This document shows, piece by piece, positions 14,771 to 26,629 of a stretch of 64,000 nucleotides of DNA; within the stretch, counting starts at the first letter, position 1, and each line of letters opens with the position of its first letter. A program made the translations under genes and the position numbers. Source of the DNA: Apium graveolens (Eukaryota; Streptophyta; Magnoliopsida; Apiales; Apiaceae); NCBI RefSeq assembly GCF_009905375.1, contig NW_027417621.1:55704-119703 (forward strand). Direction: 5' to 3'. The notes beneath the pieces are model-generated. The model worked only from the letters and a program-made list of their open reading frames with translations, was not told the DNA's origin and did not search any database.

Positions 14771-17700
14771 GGTTCTAATTAACCATGTTATTCACTTATC
14801 ACCATATTAGAGTCACTTTGCACCCTATAAGAGTCACTTTTCACCATATATGCAACAATTGACATGTTAACATCATATACATCCAATTTGACATCATTTT
14901 ACCACCTATTAATGCCACTTTCATACAAGTTAATTTTGTTCCACATTTTGGCTCTAATCTAGCATGTAAGTCATTGTTCACCATGTTAGAGTACCTTTAC
15001 ACCCTATAAGAGTCACTTGCCCCATATATTGATACAATTAACATATTAACATCACGTAAATGCAATTAGACATCCTTTAACCACCTCTTGGTACCCCTTT
15101 CCTACAAGTCAATTTTGGGCCATATTTTGGCTTTAATCAATAATGTAAGTGACTTCTCATCATATTAGAGTCACTATGCACCTTATAAGAGTCACTTGCC
15201 ATCATATATTGGTACAATTAACATGTTAAAATCATGTACATGCAATTAGAAATCCTTTTACCACCTCTTAGGGCCATATTCATACAAGTCAATTTTGGTC
15301 CACATTTTGGTTCTAATTAACCATGTTAGTCACTTTTCACCATATTAGAGTCACTTTACACCCTATAAGAGTCACTTGCCCCATATATTGATACAATTAA
15401 CATGTTAACATCACGTAAATGCAATTAGACATCCTTTAACCATCTCTTTGTACCCCTTTCCTACAAGTTAATTTTGGGCCACATTTTGGCTCTAATCAAC
15501 CATGTAAGTGACTTCTCACCATATTAGAGTCACTTTGCACCTTATAAGAGTCACTTGCCATCATATATTGGTACAATTAACAAGTTAACATCATGTACAT
15601 GCAATTATAAATCCTTTTACCACCTCTTAGTGCCATATTCATACAAGTCAATTTTGGTCCACATTTTGGTTCTAATTAACCATGCTAGTCACTTCTCACC
15701 ATATTAGAGTCACTTTGCACCCTATAAGAGTCACTTTCCACCATATATGCAACAATTGACATGTTAACATCTTATACATCCAATTTGACATCCTTTTACC
15801 ACCTATTAATGCCACTTTCATACAAGTTAATTTTGTTCCACATTTTGGCTCTAATCAACCATGTAAGTCACTGTTCACCATATTAGAGTACCTTTACACC
15901 CTATAAGAGTCACTTTCCCCATATATTGATACAATTAACATGTTAACATCACGTAAATGCAATTAGACATCCTTTAACCACCTCTTGGTACCCCTTTCCT
16001 ACAAGTTAATTTTGGGCCACATTTTGGCTCTAATCAATCATGTAAGTGACTTCTCACCATATTACAGTAACTTTACACCTTATAAGAGTCACTTGCCATC
16101 ATATATTGGTACAATTAACATGTTAACATCATGTACATGCAATTAGAAATCCTTTTACCACCTCTTAGTGCCATATTCATACAAGTCAATTTTGGTCCAC
16201 ATTTTGGTTCTAATTAACCATGTTAGTCACTTCTCACCATCTTAGAGTCACTTTGCACCCTATAAGAGTCAATTTCCACCATATATGCAACAATTGACAT
16301 GTTAACATCATATACATCCAATTTGACATCCTTTTACCGCCTATTAATGCCACTTTCATACAAGTTAATTTTGTTCCACATTTTGGCTCTAATCAACCAT
16401 GTAAGTCACTGTTCACCATATTAGAGTACCTTTACACCCTATAAGAGTCACTTGCCCCATATATTGATACAATTAACATGTTAACATCACGTAAATGCAA
16501 TTAGACATCCTTTAACCACCTCTTTGTACCCCTTTCCTACAAGTTAATTTTGGGCCACATTTTGGCTCTAATCAATCATGTAAGTGACTTCTCACCATAT
16601 TACAGTAACTTTGCACCTTATAAGAGTCACTTGCCATCATATATTGGTACAATTAACATGTTAAAATCATGTACATGCAATTAGAAATCCTTTTACCACC
16701 TCTTAGTGCCATATTCATACAAGTCAATTTTGGTCCACATTTTGGTTCTAATTAACCATGTTAGTCACTTTTCACCATATTAGAGTCACTTTACACCCTA
16801 TAAGAGTCACTTGCCCCATATATTGATACAATTAACATGTTAACATCACGTAAATGCAATTAGACATCCTTTAACCACCTCTTGGTACCCCTTTCCTACA
16901 AGTTAATTTTGGGCCACATTTTGGCTCTAATCAATCATGTAAGTGACTTCTCACCATATTAGAGTCACTTTGCACCTTATAAGAGTCACTTGCCATCATA
17001 TATTGGTACAATTAACAAGTTAACATCATGTACATGCAATTAGAAATCCTTTTACCACCTATTAGTGCCATATTCATACAAGTCAATTTTGGTCCACATT
17101 TTGGTTCTAATTAACCATGTTATTCACTTATCACCATATTAGAGTCACTTTGCACCCTATAAGAGTCACTTTCCACCATATATGCAACAATTGACATGTT
17201 AACATCTTATACATCCAATTTGACATCCTTTTACCACCCATTAATGCCACTTTCATACAAGTTAATTTTGTTCCACATTTTGGCTCTAATCAACCATGTA
17301 AGTCACTGTTCACCATATTAGAGTACCTTTACACCCTATAAGAGTCACTTTCCCCATATATTGATACAATTAACATGTTAACATCACGTAAATGCAATTA
17401 GACATCCTTTAACCACCTCTTGGTACCCCTTTCCTACAAGTTAATTTTGGGCCACATTTTGGCTCTAATCAATCATGTAAGTGACTTCTCACCATATTAC
17501 AGTAACTTTGCACCTTATAAGAGTCACTTGCCATCATATATTGGTGCAATTAACATGTTAACATCATGAACATGCATTTAGAAATCCTTTTACCACCTCT
17601 TAGTGCCATATTCATACAAGTCAATTTTGGTCCACATTTTGGTTCTAATTAACCATGTTATTCACTTATCACCATATTAGAGTCACTTTGCACCCTATAA

Positions 17701-20700
17701 GAGTCACTTTCCACCATATATGCAACAATTGACATGTTAACATCTTATACATCCAATTTGACATCCTTTTACCACCTATTAATGCCACTTTCATACAAGT
17801 TAATTTTGTTCCACATTTTGGCTCTAATCAACCATGTAAGTCACTGTTCACCATATTAGAGTACCTTTACACCCTATAAGAGTCACTTTCCCCATATATT
17901 GATACAATTAACATGTTAACATCACGTAAATGCAATTAGACATCCTTTAACCACCTCTTGGTACCCCTTTCCTACAAGTTAATTTTGGGCCACATTTTGG
18001 CTCTAATCAATCATGTAAGTGACTTCTCACCATATTACAGTAACTTTGCACCTTATAAGAGTCACTTGCCATCATATATTGGTACAATTAACATGTTAAC
18101 ATCATGTACATGCAATTAGAAATCCTTTTACCACCTCTTAGTGCCATAATCATACAAGTCAATTTTGGTCCACATTTTGGTTCTAATTAACCATGTTAGT
18201 CACTTCTCACCATCTTAGAGTCACTTTGCACCATATAAGAGTCAATTTCCACCATATATGCAACAATTGACATGTTAACATCATATACATCCAATTTGAC
18301 ATCCTTTTACCGCCTATTAATGCCACTTTCATACAAGTTAATTTTGTTCCACATTTTGGCTCTAATCAACCATGTAAGTCACTGTTCACCATATTAGAGT
18401 ACCTTTACACCCTATAAGAGTCACTTGCCCCATATATTGATACAATTAACATGTTAACATCACGTAAATGCAATTAGACATCCTTTAACCACCTCTTTGT
18501 ACCCCATTCCTACAAGTTAATTTTGGGCCACATTTTGGCTCTAATCAATCATGTAAGTGACTTCTCACCATATTACAGTAACTTTGCACCTTATAAGAGT
18601 CACTTGCCATCATATATTGGTACAATTAACATGTTAAAATCATGTACATGCAATTAGAAATCCTTTTACCACCTCTTAGTGCCATATTCATACAAGTCAA
18701 TTTTGGTCCACATTTTGGTTCTAATTAACCATGTTAGTCACTTTTCACCATATTAGAGTCACTTTACACCCTATAAGAGTCACTTGCCCCATATATTGAT
18801 ACAATTAACATGTTAACATCACGTAAATGCAATTAGACATCCTTTAACCACCTCTTGGTACCCCTTTCCTACAAGTTAATTTTGGGCCACATTTTGGCTC
18901 TAATCAATCATGTAAGTGACTTCTCACCATATTAGAGTCACATTGCACCTTATAAGAGTCACTTGCCATCATATATTGGTACAATTAACAAGTTAACATC
19001 ATGTACATGCAATTAGAAATCCTTTTACCACCTCTTAGTGCCATATTCATACAAGTCAATTTTGGTCCACATTTTGGTTCTAATTAACCATGTTAGTCAG
19101 TTCTCACCATATTAGAGTCACTTTGCACCCTATAAGAGTCACTTTCCACCATATATGCAACAATTGACATGTTAACATCATATACATCCAATTTGACATC
19201 CTTTTACCACCTATTAATGCCACTTTCATACAAGTTAATTTTGTTCCACATTTTGGCTCTAATGAAGCATGTAAGTCATTGTTCACCATATTAGAGTACC
19301 TTTACACCCTATAAGAGTCACTTGCCCCATATATTGATACAATTAACATATTATTATCACGTAAATGCAATTAGACATCCTTTAACCACCTCTTGGTACC
19401 CCTTTCCTACAAGTCAATTTTGGGCCATATTTTGGCTCTAATCAATCATGTATGTGACTTCTCACCATATTAGAGTCACTTTGCACCTTATAAGAGTCAC
19501 TTGCCATCATATATTGGTGCAATTAACATGTTAACATTATGTACATGCAATTAGAAATCCTTTTACCACCTCTTATTGCCATATTCATACAAGTCAATTT
19601 TGGTCCACATTTTGGTTCTAATTAACCATGTTAGTCACTTATCACCATATTAGAGTCACTTTGCACCCTATAAGAGACACTTTTCACCATATATGCAACA
19701 ATTGACATGTTAACATCATATACATCCAATTTGACATCATTTTACCACCTATTAATGCCACTTTCATACAAGTTAATTTTGTTCCTCATTTTGGCTCTAA
19801 TCAAGCATGTAAGTCATTGTTCACCATGTTAGAGTACCTTTACACCCTATAAGAGTCACTTGCCCCATATATTGATACAATTAACATATTAACATCACGT
19901 AAATGCAATTAGACATCCTTTAACCACCTCTTGGTACCCCTTTCCTACAAGTCAATTTTGGGCCACATTTTGGCTCTAATCAATCATGTAAGGTACTTCT
20001 CATCATATTAGAGTCACTTTGCACCTTATAAGAGTCACTTGCCATCATATATTGGTACAATTAACATGTTAAAATCATGTACATGCAATTAGAAATCCTT
20101 TTACCACCTCTTAGTGCCATATTCATACAAGTCAATTTTGGTCCACATTTTGGTTCTAATTAACCATGTTAGTCAGTTTTCACCATATTAGAGTCACTTT
20201 GCACCCTATAAGAGTCACTTGCCACCAAATATTGATATAATTAACATGTTAACATCAAGTACATGCAATTAGACATCCTTTAACCACCTCTTGGTACCCC
20301 TTTCGTATAACTCAATTTTGGGCCACATTTTGGCTATAATCAATTATGTAAGTGACTTCTCACCATATTAGAGTCACTTTTCACCTTATAATAGTCACTT
20401 GCCATCATATATTGGTACAATTAATATGTTAACATCATGTACATGCAATTAGAAATTCTTTTACTACCTCTTAGTGCCACATTCATACAAATCAATTTTG
20501 GTCCACATTTTGGTTCTAATTAACCATGCTAGTCACTTCTCACCATATTAGAGTCACTTTGCACCCTATAAGAGTCACTTTCCACCATATATGCAACAAT
20601 TGACATGTTAATATCATATATATCCAATTTGATATCCTTTTACCACCTATTAATGCCACTTTCATACAAGTTAATTTTGTTCAACATTTTGGCTCTAATC

Positions 20701-20703
20701 AAC

Positions 20704-20716
20704 CATGTAAGTCACT
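20704..20716. repeat. Left target-site duplication of LINE-1
   Basis: CATGTAAGTCACT, repeated exactly at 27136-27148 on the other side of LINE-1. It belongs to the first 21-bp subrepeat of a satellite monomer, and the satellite phase continues across the insertion. Confidence 0.93.
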
Positions 20717-20875
20717 ATTTTTTTTTTGCTAATTAAAAAATTTGATAAAAGAGAAAAAAGGATACAATTCTAGGGGCATACCCCGCGAAAAAGGAAAACA
20801 TCCCAACACAAGACTTCAAGACTTCAAAGTCCTGATCTAACACATATTCAGAGACTTAAGAATTCCAGAAAAGAG
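20717..20875 (-). other. LINE-1 3'UTR and A tail
   Basis: Sense-strand 3' end of LINE-1. It contains the hairpin GGGGTATGCCCC (plus-strand 20773-20784) followed by TAGAATTGTA, both also present in the LINE-3 3'UTR. It ends in TTAGC plus the A tail. Confidence 0.85.
20773..20784 (-). promoter_or_regulatory. Conserved 3'UTR hairpin of LINE-1
   Basis: Sense strand GGGGTATGCCCC: a 4-bp G:C stem with a TATG loop about 50 nt before the A tail. The same sequence occurs in LINE-3 (52841-52852), and a compensated form, AGGGTATACCCT, in LINE-2 (33586-33597). A role as recognition structure for the element's own reverse transcriptase is inferred from position and conservation. Confidence 0.6.
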
Positions 20876-23800
20876 TTAAAACAATAAAATCTGCAAAGTC
20901 ATGTCCTTTTTAATATCCTGCTGAAAGGAAATATTGGAGTAGAATTTTTCTCTAATTCGAGCCTTAAGATCAGTTGATTTGCCCTACGTGGAGGCCCACT
21001 TGCATGATTCCTCTTGTTTCTTTCTGCCCAAACGAAATGGAAGGTGGTTGCCACATATAATGAGACAAAAATTTTCCTTATAGCGTCCACGTTGCCTTGA
21101 GTGATATTACCATTTTGAAAAGCTTGCCAACTGAGTGAGATGGGAATTGGACATTCTTTCAAGATTTGTTGCACATAAGCTCAGTTAATAAATAAATGCT
21201 CATGAGTCTCCCTGTCATTACAGAGGAAGCAATCAGGGTTGACATTAAACCCAAATCTAACCATTCGGTCTCGAGTCAACAATCTTTGTCTCATAATTAG
21301 CCACAAATTAATGGAGAACTTCGGAACCGCATATTTGTGCCATACCAGTTTAATCCAACTAGGTGCCACCGCTCGAGTTCGTAAAGTATCCCACATATGA
21401 GATAAGGAAACAGGCCCTATAAAGTTATTCCACAGGATTCGATCTCGGCGCAAGGGAATAATAGAAGAGCACTGATGTCTCAATTCTATTGCTAGAACAT
21501 GGTTAGTAGGACAGAGATGCCATTCAGTGCCTTCTAGCATATCAGAGACTCTATCTAAAGTGTTGGACTCCATGATCGATATAATAGAGTCCGAGAATAC
21601 TTGAGAAAGAATTTTACCTCGCATCCAGGGATCATGCCCGAAATAGAAATTAGAATCAACTCCCACCTTATATGAAATATAGTTTAGAGCTTCACATCTA
21701 GCTTTAAAAAATTTTCGAAGGCCCCAGGGGCATTTACTCGGCATCTTGCGCGTCCAGAATGGTTTGCTTGAAAGAATGGTGAAGTGCACCCATTTAACCC
21801 AAATAGAATTGGAATTATTAATGATTCTCCAAAGCTGATAGAATATAGCACATTTATTCCAAAGGAATAAGTCTTTAAATCCCAATCCTCCTTCGGTTTT
21901 TGGATAACAACAATCACTCCATGCAACCTTAAATTGGCAAGGGCCATGATAAGAGCCACTCCAGAGGAAATGACTAAGAATACTTTGAATTTTCTTTAAG
22001 ATTCGCTTTGGTAGAAAAAGAAACATCGCCCAATGGTTTTGAATGCCATAAAGTACCACTGCCACCAGCTGAGCTCGTTCAGCCAAGCTAATAAATTTGT
22101 ACGTCCAGTGATCTATTTTTCTGCACAATTTATTGATCAAAGGTTCACAGTCCCGTACCCGGAGTTTGCCAGAAATTAAAGGAAGACCCAAATAAGCTAC
22201 CGGAAGGTTTCCTCTCGAAAACCCAGAAAGATTGATGGCAAATTCCTGAATGTCATTCGGCACATTACCAAAGAAGCATGTGCTTTTCGCACAGTTGGCC
22301 TTGAGACCAGAAGAAATAGAGAAATTAGTAACCCCCTGTAAAATTTGAGAAATAGATTCTCTGTCACCTTTGCTAAAGATAAGAACATCATCCGCAAAAA
22401 TCAAATGCGTAAGCTCAATCTGCCTAGCCCTCCAATGAAACTGAAATGAACTAGTATTGGTGGCAGAATTAATGCAAGAAGTTAAAACCTCCATGGCAAT
22501 GACAAAAAGATAAGGTGATAATGGGTCACCTTGTCTTAAACCTTTGCGGGCCCGTATAAAACCTTCCAGGGAGCCATTGATTTTGATAGACATCATGCAG
22601 GAAGTAACACAAGCCTTGATCCAATTAATAAACTTAGCAGGAAAATTCATGCGAGTGAGTGTATGAAATAAAAATTCCCAACTAAGCGTATCAAAAGCCT
22701 TACAAATATCCAATTTACAAGCGAATCTAGGAGGACCTGAGTTGAGGTGATAGTCTTTACAAAGAGATTGAGCTAATAATACATTATCACCAATAATCCT
22801 CCCCGGAATAAATGCAGCTTGATTAGGAGAAATCACAGTAGGCATAATAGCTTTCATTCTTTGGGCAATTAGCTTAGTGATACATTTGTAGATAACATTA
22901 CAACAAGAGATTGGCCTAAACTGAGACAGATGGGAAGCATTAGCAATTTTAGGAATTAAGGCAACAGCAACTGTATTAATGCATCTAGGCAAGGAATCAC
23001 ATTCAAAGAAAAATAAAATAGCATCAGTAACAAGAGTACCAACAATACTCCAAGCTTTGATAAAGAATTCAGCAGTAAACCCATCTGGCCCAGGGCTTTT
23101 GTTCTTAGCCATGCTTTTAAAACTACCATGAATGTCTTCTTTGGAGAAAGGAGCAATTAGGCCATTACAAGAATCTTCAGGAATACTCGGAAGAATTTGC
23201 CGCATCAAGAGGTTATCATCCAACCCCGAATCTGGATCCGAACCCACTAGACCCGTAAAATAGTCCACAGCCGTTCTGGAAATGCTTTCATGAGAAGTAT
23301 GAGTCACCCCCAAATCATCTTCTAAACTCAAGAGTTTATTAGTGTTCCACCGACCCTTACAAGATTTAAAGAAAAAAACCATTGTTACCATCCCCTTTGT
23401 TCAACCAGTTAATTCTAGACTTTTGCTTAAGGATTATTTCCTCTGAAAGCAGGGCAGCCTTATATTTAGAGATTAAAAGAAGCTCCTCTTCCCGTTGAGA
23501 TTGCGACAATGGAGTACTCATACTCGACTGAAAGTCTAGCAGTGTCTGCCTGGTGGTAATAACCTCTTGATGAAGATTACCAACATCCCGATTCAAAATT
23601 TTGAGAGCTTTTTTGACATTACGAAGCTTAGAAGAAAGCCTGAACCAAGGAGTTCCCGTAACCTCAATGTCCCATGCTTTCTCGACAACCTGAAGAAAAT
23701 CTTCATGCTCAATAAGGTGGTTAAAAATTTGAAACGGTTTAGAGAGACGGTCTTTTTGGAGTCCCAAGAGAAGAACTGCAGGGCAATGATCTGAGAGACC

Positions 23801-24477
23801 TCGGGGCAAGAATTTTGCTGAAGATAAATCAAAAACTTCCAACCATTTAGCATTCACCATAACTCTGTCGAGTTTCCTCTGAAGAGGATCCACAATATTG
23901 CCATCCCGCCAAGTAAAAAATTCCCCTCCGTAATGCAAATCTGTGACTGCTAGATGTTGGACGCATTGTTTAAACTCCACCATAGCTCTATTCCTGTTCG
24001 GTAAGTCTCCAGTGGTTTCATTGGCTTCCAAGAAAGCATTAAATCTCCAAGGAGACACCATGGCAGACTATCTGGACCCATGGGAAGGTCATTCTGAATG
24101 GCATATAATTCATTCCAAAGAGGACGTCGATCAACCAAATCATTATAGGCATAAATCACAGTAACCACACAACTACAAGACCCATCCCGGCGAGAGACAA
24201 AACAAGTAACATGCTGAGCCGAAGCGCGAAAAAAAATAACATTCCACAGAAGAGAGTCCCATCCAAGCCAAATTATACCATTATAGTGGAATTCATAATT
24301 ATTTAACCAAGTGAATCTTGGAGCGATAATCGAAGAAATAGAAACAAAATTTTCCTTTTTGACATGAGTTTCAAGGAGAGCACAAAAACTAATCTTATTA
24401 GTGCTAAAGAAATCCTTGACGAAGGCTATCTTCGAATTTAGCCCTCGTATGTTGTAGGGACAAAAATCTATCTCCAT
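20876..24477 (-). pseudogene. LINE-1 ORF2: endonuclease/reverse transcriptase, broken
   Basis: The protein would nick target DNA and copy the LINE RNA onto it. Start ATG at 24477, six nt after the ORF1 stop. The AP-endonuclease-like domain is N-terminal (NIRG, LLETH, GDFN region, GLSDH). The RT follows with KSPGPDG, KLDICKAFD, GLRQGDPLSP and the catalytic FADD (plus-strand 22387-22398), then a C-terminal zf-RVT segment. Four lesions are visible. One base is missing near 24041, inside GDFN. One T is extra in the T7 run at 23372-23378, between endonuclease and RT. A TGA at 21181-21183 replaces the last cysteine of the C-x2-C...H-x4-C motif. There is a further frame change near 20965, after which the original frame ends at about 20876. 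The RT core itself (21181-23391) is open. Identification is firm; the protein is not functional as it stands. Confidence 0.93.
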
Positions 24478-26326
24478 AATAAATTATTTTGATAGAGGTG
24501 GGGATGCCTTCCCCAAGCTATTACACTTCTTCTTCTTCTGCTTTTTTCTGGAGCTCCGAGAACCTGAAGCAGGCCCAGCACAGTTGGCATTGGCCACAGA
24601 CTGTTTAAGTTCAATTTCATCCACCGACCTGAGGTTTTTAAAATTACTAGGCAAAGAAGGTGACGCATCATCCTCACCATTGTCCAAATTATCCAGATTA
24701 CGACTCTTTCGTTTCACCTCAGTCCATCCTTCCTCAGCTTTGTGAGATTCATCGAGGTTCTCATTGATAATATGACTGTCAGCCTGAGCCTCCAGGTTTT
24801 TTTCAGCACTCTCGACTTCTCTAGGAATTCCAGCATCTCTACCAGTTTAAACATTATCCAGTTCCTGCTCTTTATTTTTTTCAATCCAAACACGTTTAAT
24901 TCTAGGACAAACTGCAGCCGTATGACCCAGAGATTTGCATCCAACACAGACCAGGGGTCTAGCTAAATAAGAGACCTGAATTATCTCCACCGAAGTATCA
25001 TTAGAGACAGGATCCGGCACAGTCGCTTTAATTTCATTCGGAAGAGGGTCCCCAATAGTACACACACATTTTTGCAAAGGGAATAATGTCCAATTTAGAC
25101 GTAAGATTGTCTGCTCCGAGAGGGTGACCTATTACGCTAGCAAGTCGACTCAAACCTTCATCCATCCAGTAACACAATGGGATGTTACTCAGTTTAATCC
25201 ATAAAGGCATGGACTTGATACATTCAGCCCCCGGCTTCAATCCCCAACCCGTGACCACCATGGGCCGTTGCCCAATATACCACGTTCCTCTTGAAAGGAA
25301 AGCATTCATGCTGTTAGAGTCTGAGAATCTAAACACAAAAGTTGCCACATCTTTTTGATAGACATTAGTTAAACCCCTCTTTCTCCAAAACCTGTCTACA
25401 AATTCCGCCACTCTGCGAAAGCTCTGGTGACCTTTAGTAAAGGTACCCAATACACAGTTCAAAAATTTATCATTTCCCCTTTTCAACACTTCCACTGGAG
25501 GAACTACAATGTCAGATTTATCCTCCACAGGATAATAGTCAAATTTTGCCATAATTTCTTCCTTATTGAACATGCTAGCCCAAGATTTTGCACCCTCCTT
25601 CCCCTCCTCCTTACCCTCCTTTTCTTTTCCAAGATTATCTTTCGCACCCGAGACCCCAACTGAATCAGGTGTTTTTGAATCATTTTTCTCACCATTCTTG
25701 AGTATACCCTTCAAAGAACCTTGCCCCTTGACCCCAGCCTCTAAATTGCTATGGGGAACATCTGTAAACACCTTATCTACCTTCAGATTTCCAACTTTCT
25801 TGCTCACAAACTTACCCGGAAAAATTTGCGGGAGGCCAAATTCATCCCTATCAATAAATCTCCCTGCAGTGCCCTGTAAATCCTCATTAAAATCTCTGTC
25901 TTCTTTTAACATCTCAATCTCCGCATCCTTTAGAGAAATCCCACTTCGAGAAATTATGTCCCTTAACTTTGCATTAAGCTCCCTCTCCCTCAAAAGATCT
26001 TCCCTCTCAGCCTTATTACTAGCAAAGGCTGCCTTGGCCACTCTACTAGCCGTAGCTTTCTCCATAGCATCAATATGGGTTTCATGATGGAATTCTTCAT
26101 CCAAAGATTCCCAGTCTTCAACCGTCACTTTCTCCACCGGTATACCACCTTCAAGCGAACTTTCTATAACCTCATCCTCCTTAGATAAACCCCCACTTGG
26201 AACTAAAACCGGAAAGTCCTCAACTTCCCTCCGAGCCTGAATTACCTCTAACTCATCTTGTTCAACCAAGTCTTGCATGTAACCAGGAACCCCATCCGAG
26301 TCACAGTCCGACCCTTGTGAGACCAT

Positions 26327-26347
26327 ACCTCCTCGGAGTCTTAGCAC
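26327..26347 (-). other. Second VLRLRGG motif directly before Met in LINE-1 ORF1
   Basis: Residues 176-182 read VLRLRGG and are followed by MVSQGSDCDSDG. Five of seven codons differ from the first copy at 26444-26464, all synonymously, so the protein motif and not the DNA is what is kept. LINE-2 has VVRLRGS followed by MASQGSDCDSDG at the same place (39140-39160). Confidence 0.7.
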
Positions 26348-26443
26348 TTTATGACCCTTTTCAATAGCAGCTTCCCCAGCACCTTTTTTACCTACTTCAC
26401 AACTCTCCTCATGTTCTTTAACATCGGATTCACCCACACATGC

Positions 26444-26629
26444 CCCTCCTCGTAGACGGAGAACCTTATACCGCCCTTCCTTCGGAGAATAAGAGTCCTT
26501 AGCCAGTAACCTTTCATAGCTAATATCAAGCTGTTCAGCAAAACCCCCTTTTTTAGTAGACGCAATATACCCAGTATCGGGTATAGCATCTCCATATTGC
26601 GCCTTTAAGCTATGAATTAGCTCATCGCT
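26444..26629 (-). other. Ubiquitin-like segment in LINE-1 ORF1
   Basis: Residues 82-143 of ORF1. Landmarks in the same order as in ubiquitin: SD..I..LKA (ubiquitin SDTIENVKA), IPD (IPPD), FA.QLD (FAGKQLED), R.LA.D, KE, then VLRLRGG, which is identical to the last seven residues of mature ubiquitin. The N-terminal hairpin of ubiquitin is not clearly present. Seen directly: the landmarks. Inferred: homology rather than chance. Confidence 0.55.

Larger units (their letters stand above)
1..20716 (+). repeat. ~179-bp satellite array, left block
   Basis: Head-to-tail monomers with no change of orientation, roughly 115 copies. Monomer starts are easily tracked by the motif ATGTTAACAT, e.g. at 10561, 10740, 10919 and 11099 (steps 179, 179, 180). 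Four types are visible. Type A has GGTACAATTAAC and CATCATGTACATGC. Type B has GCAACAATTGAC and ATCATATACATCC. Type C has GATACAATTAAC and CATCACGTAAATGC. Type D has CCACCAAATATTGATATAATT and CTTTCGTACAACTC. The order is mostly A-B-C. No coding potential: the short ORFs are chance readings of the repeat. The last 13 bases (20704-20716) are the left target-site duplication of LINE-1. Size and organisation fit a centromeric or pericentromeric plant satellite, but location is inference. Confidence 0.97.

Noticed and set aside
1..20716. Regularly spaced repeats as a possible CRISPR array
   Set aside because: The repeat unit is the whole ~179 bp with no unique spacers, no cas genes, and plant retrotransposons are embedded.
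23567..26087. Plus-strand frames inside LINE-1 (e.g. 25566-26087, 173 codons) as antisense genes
   Set aside because: They are shadows of ORF1 and ORF2 on the opposite strand, with low-complexity translation and no homology recognised.
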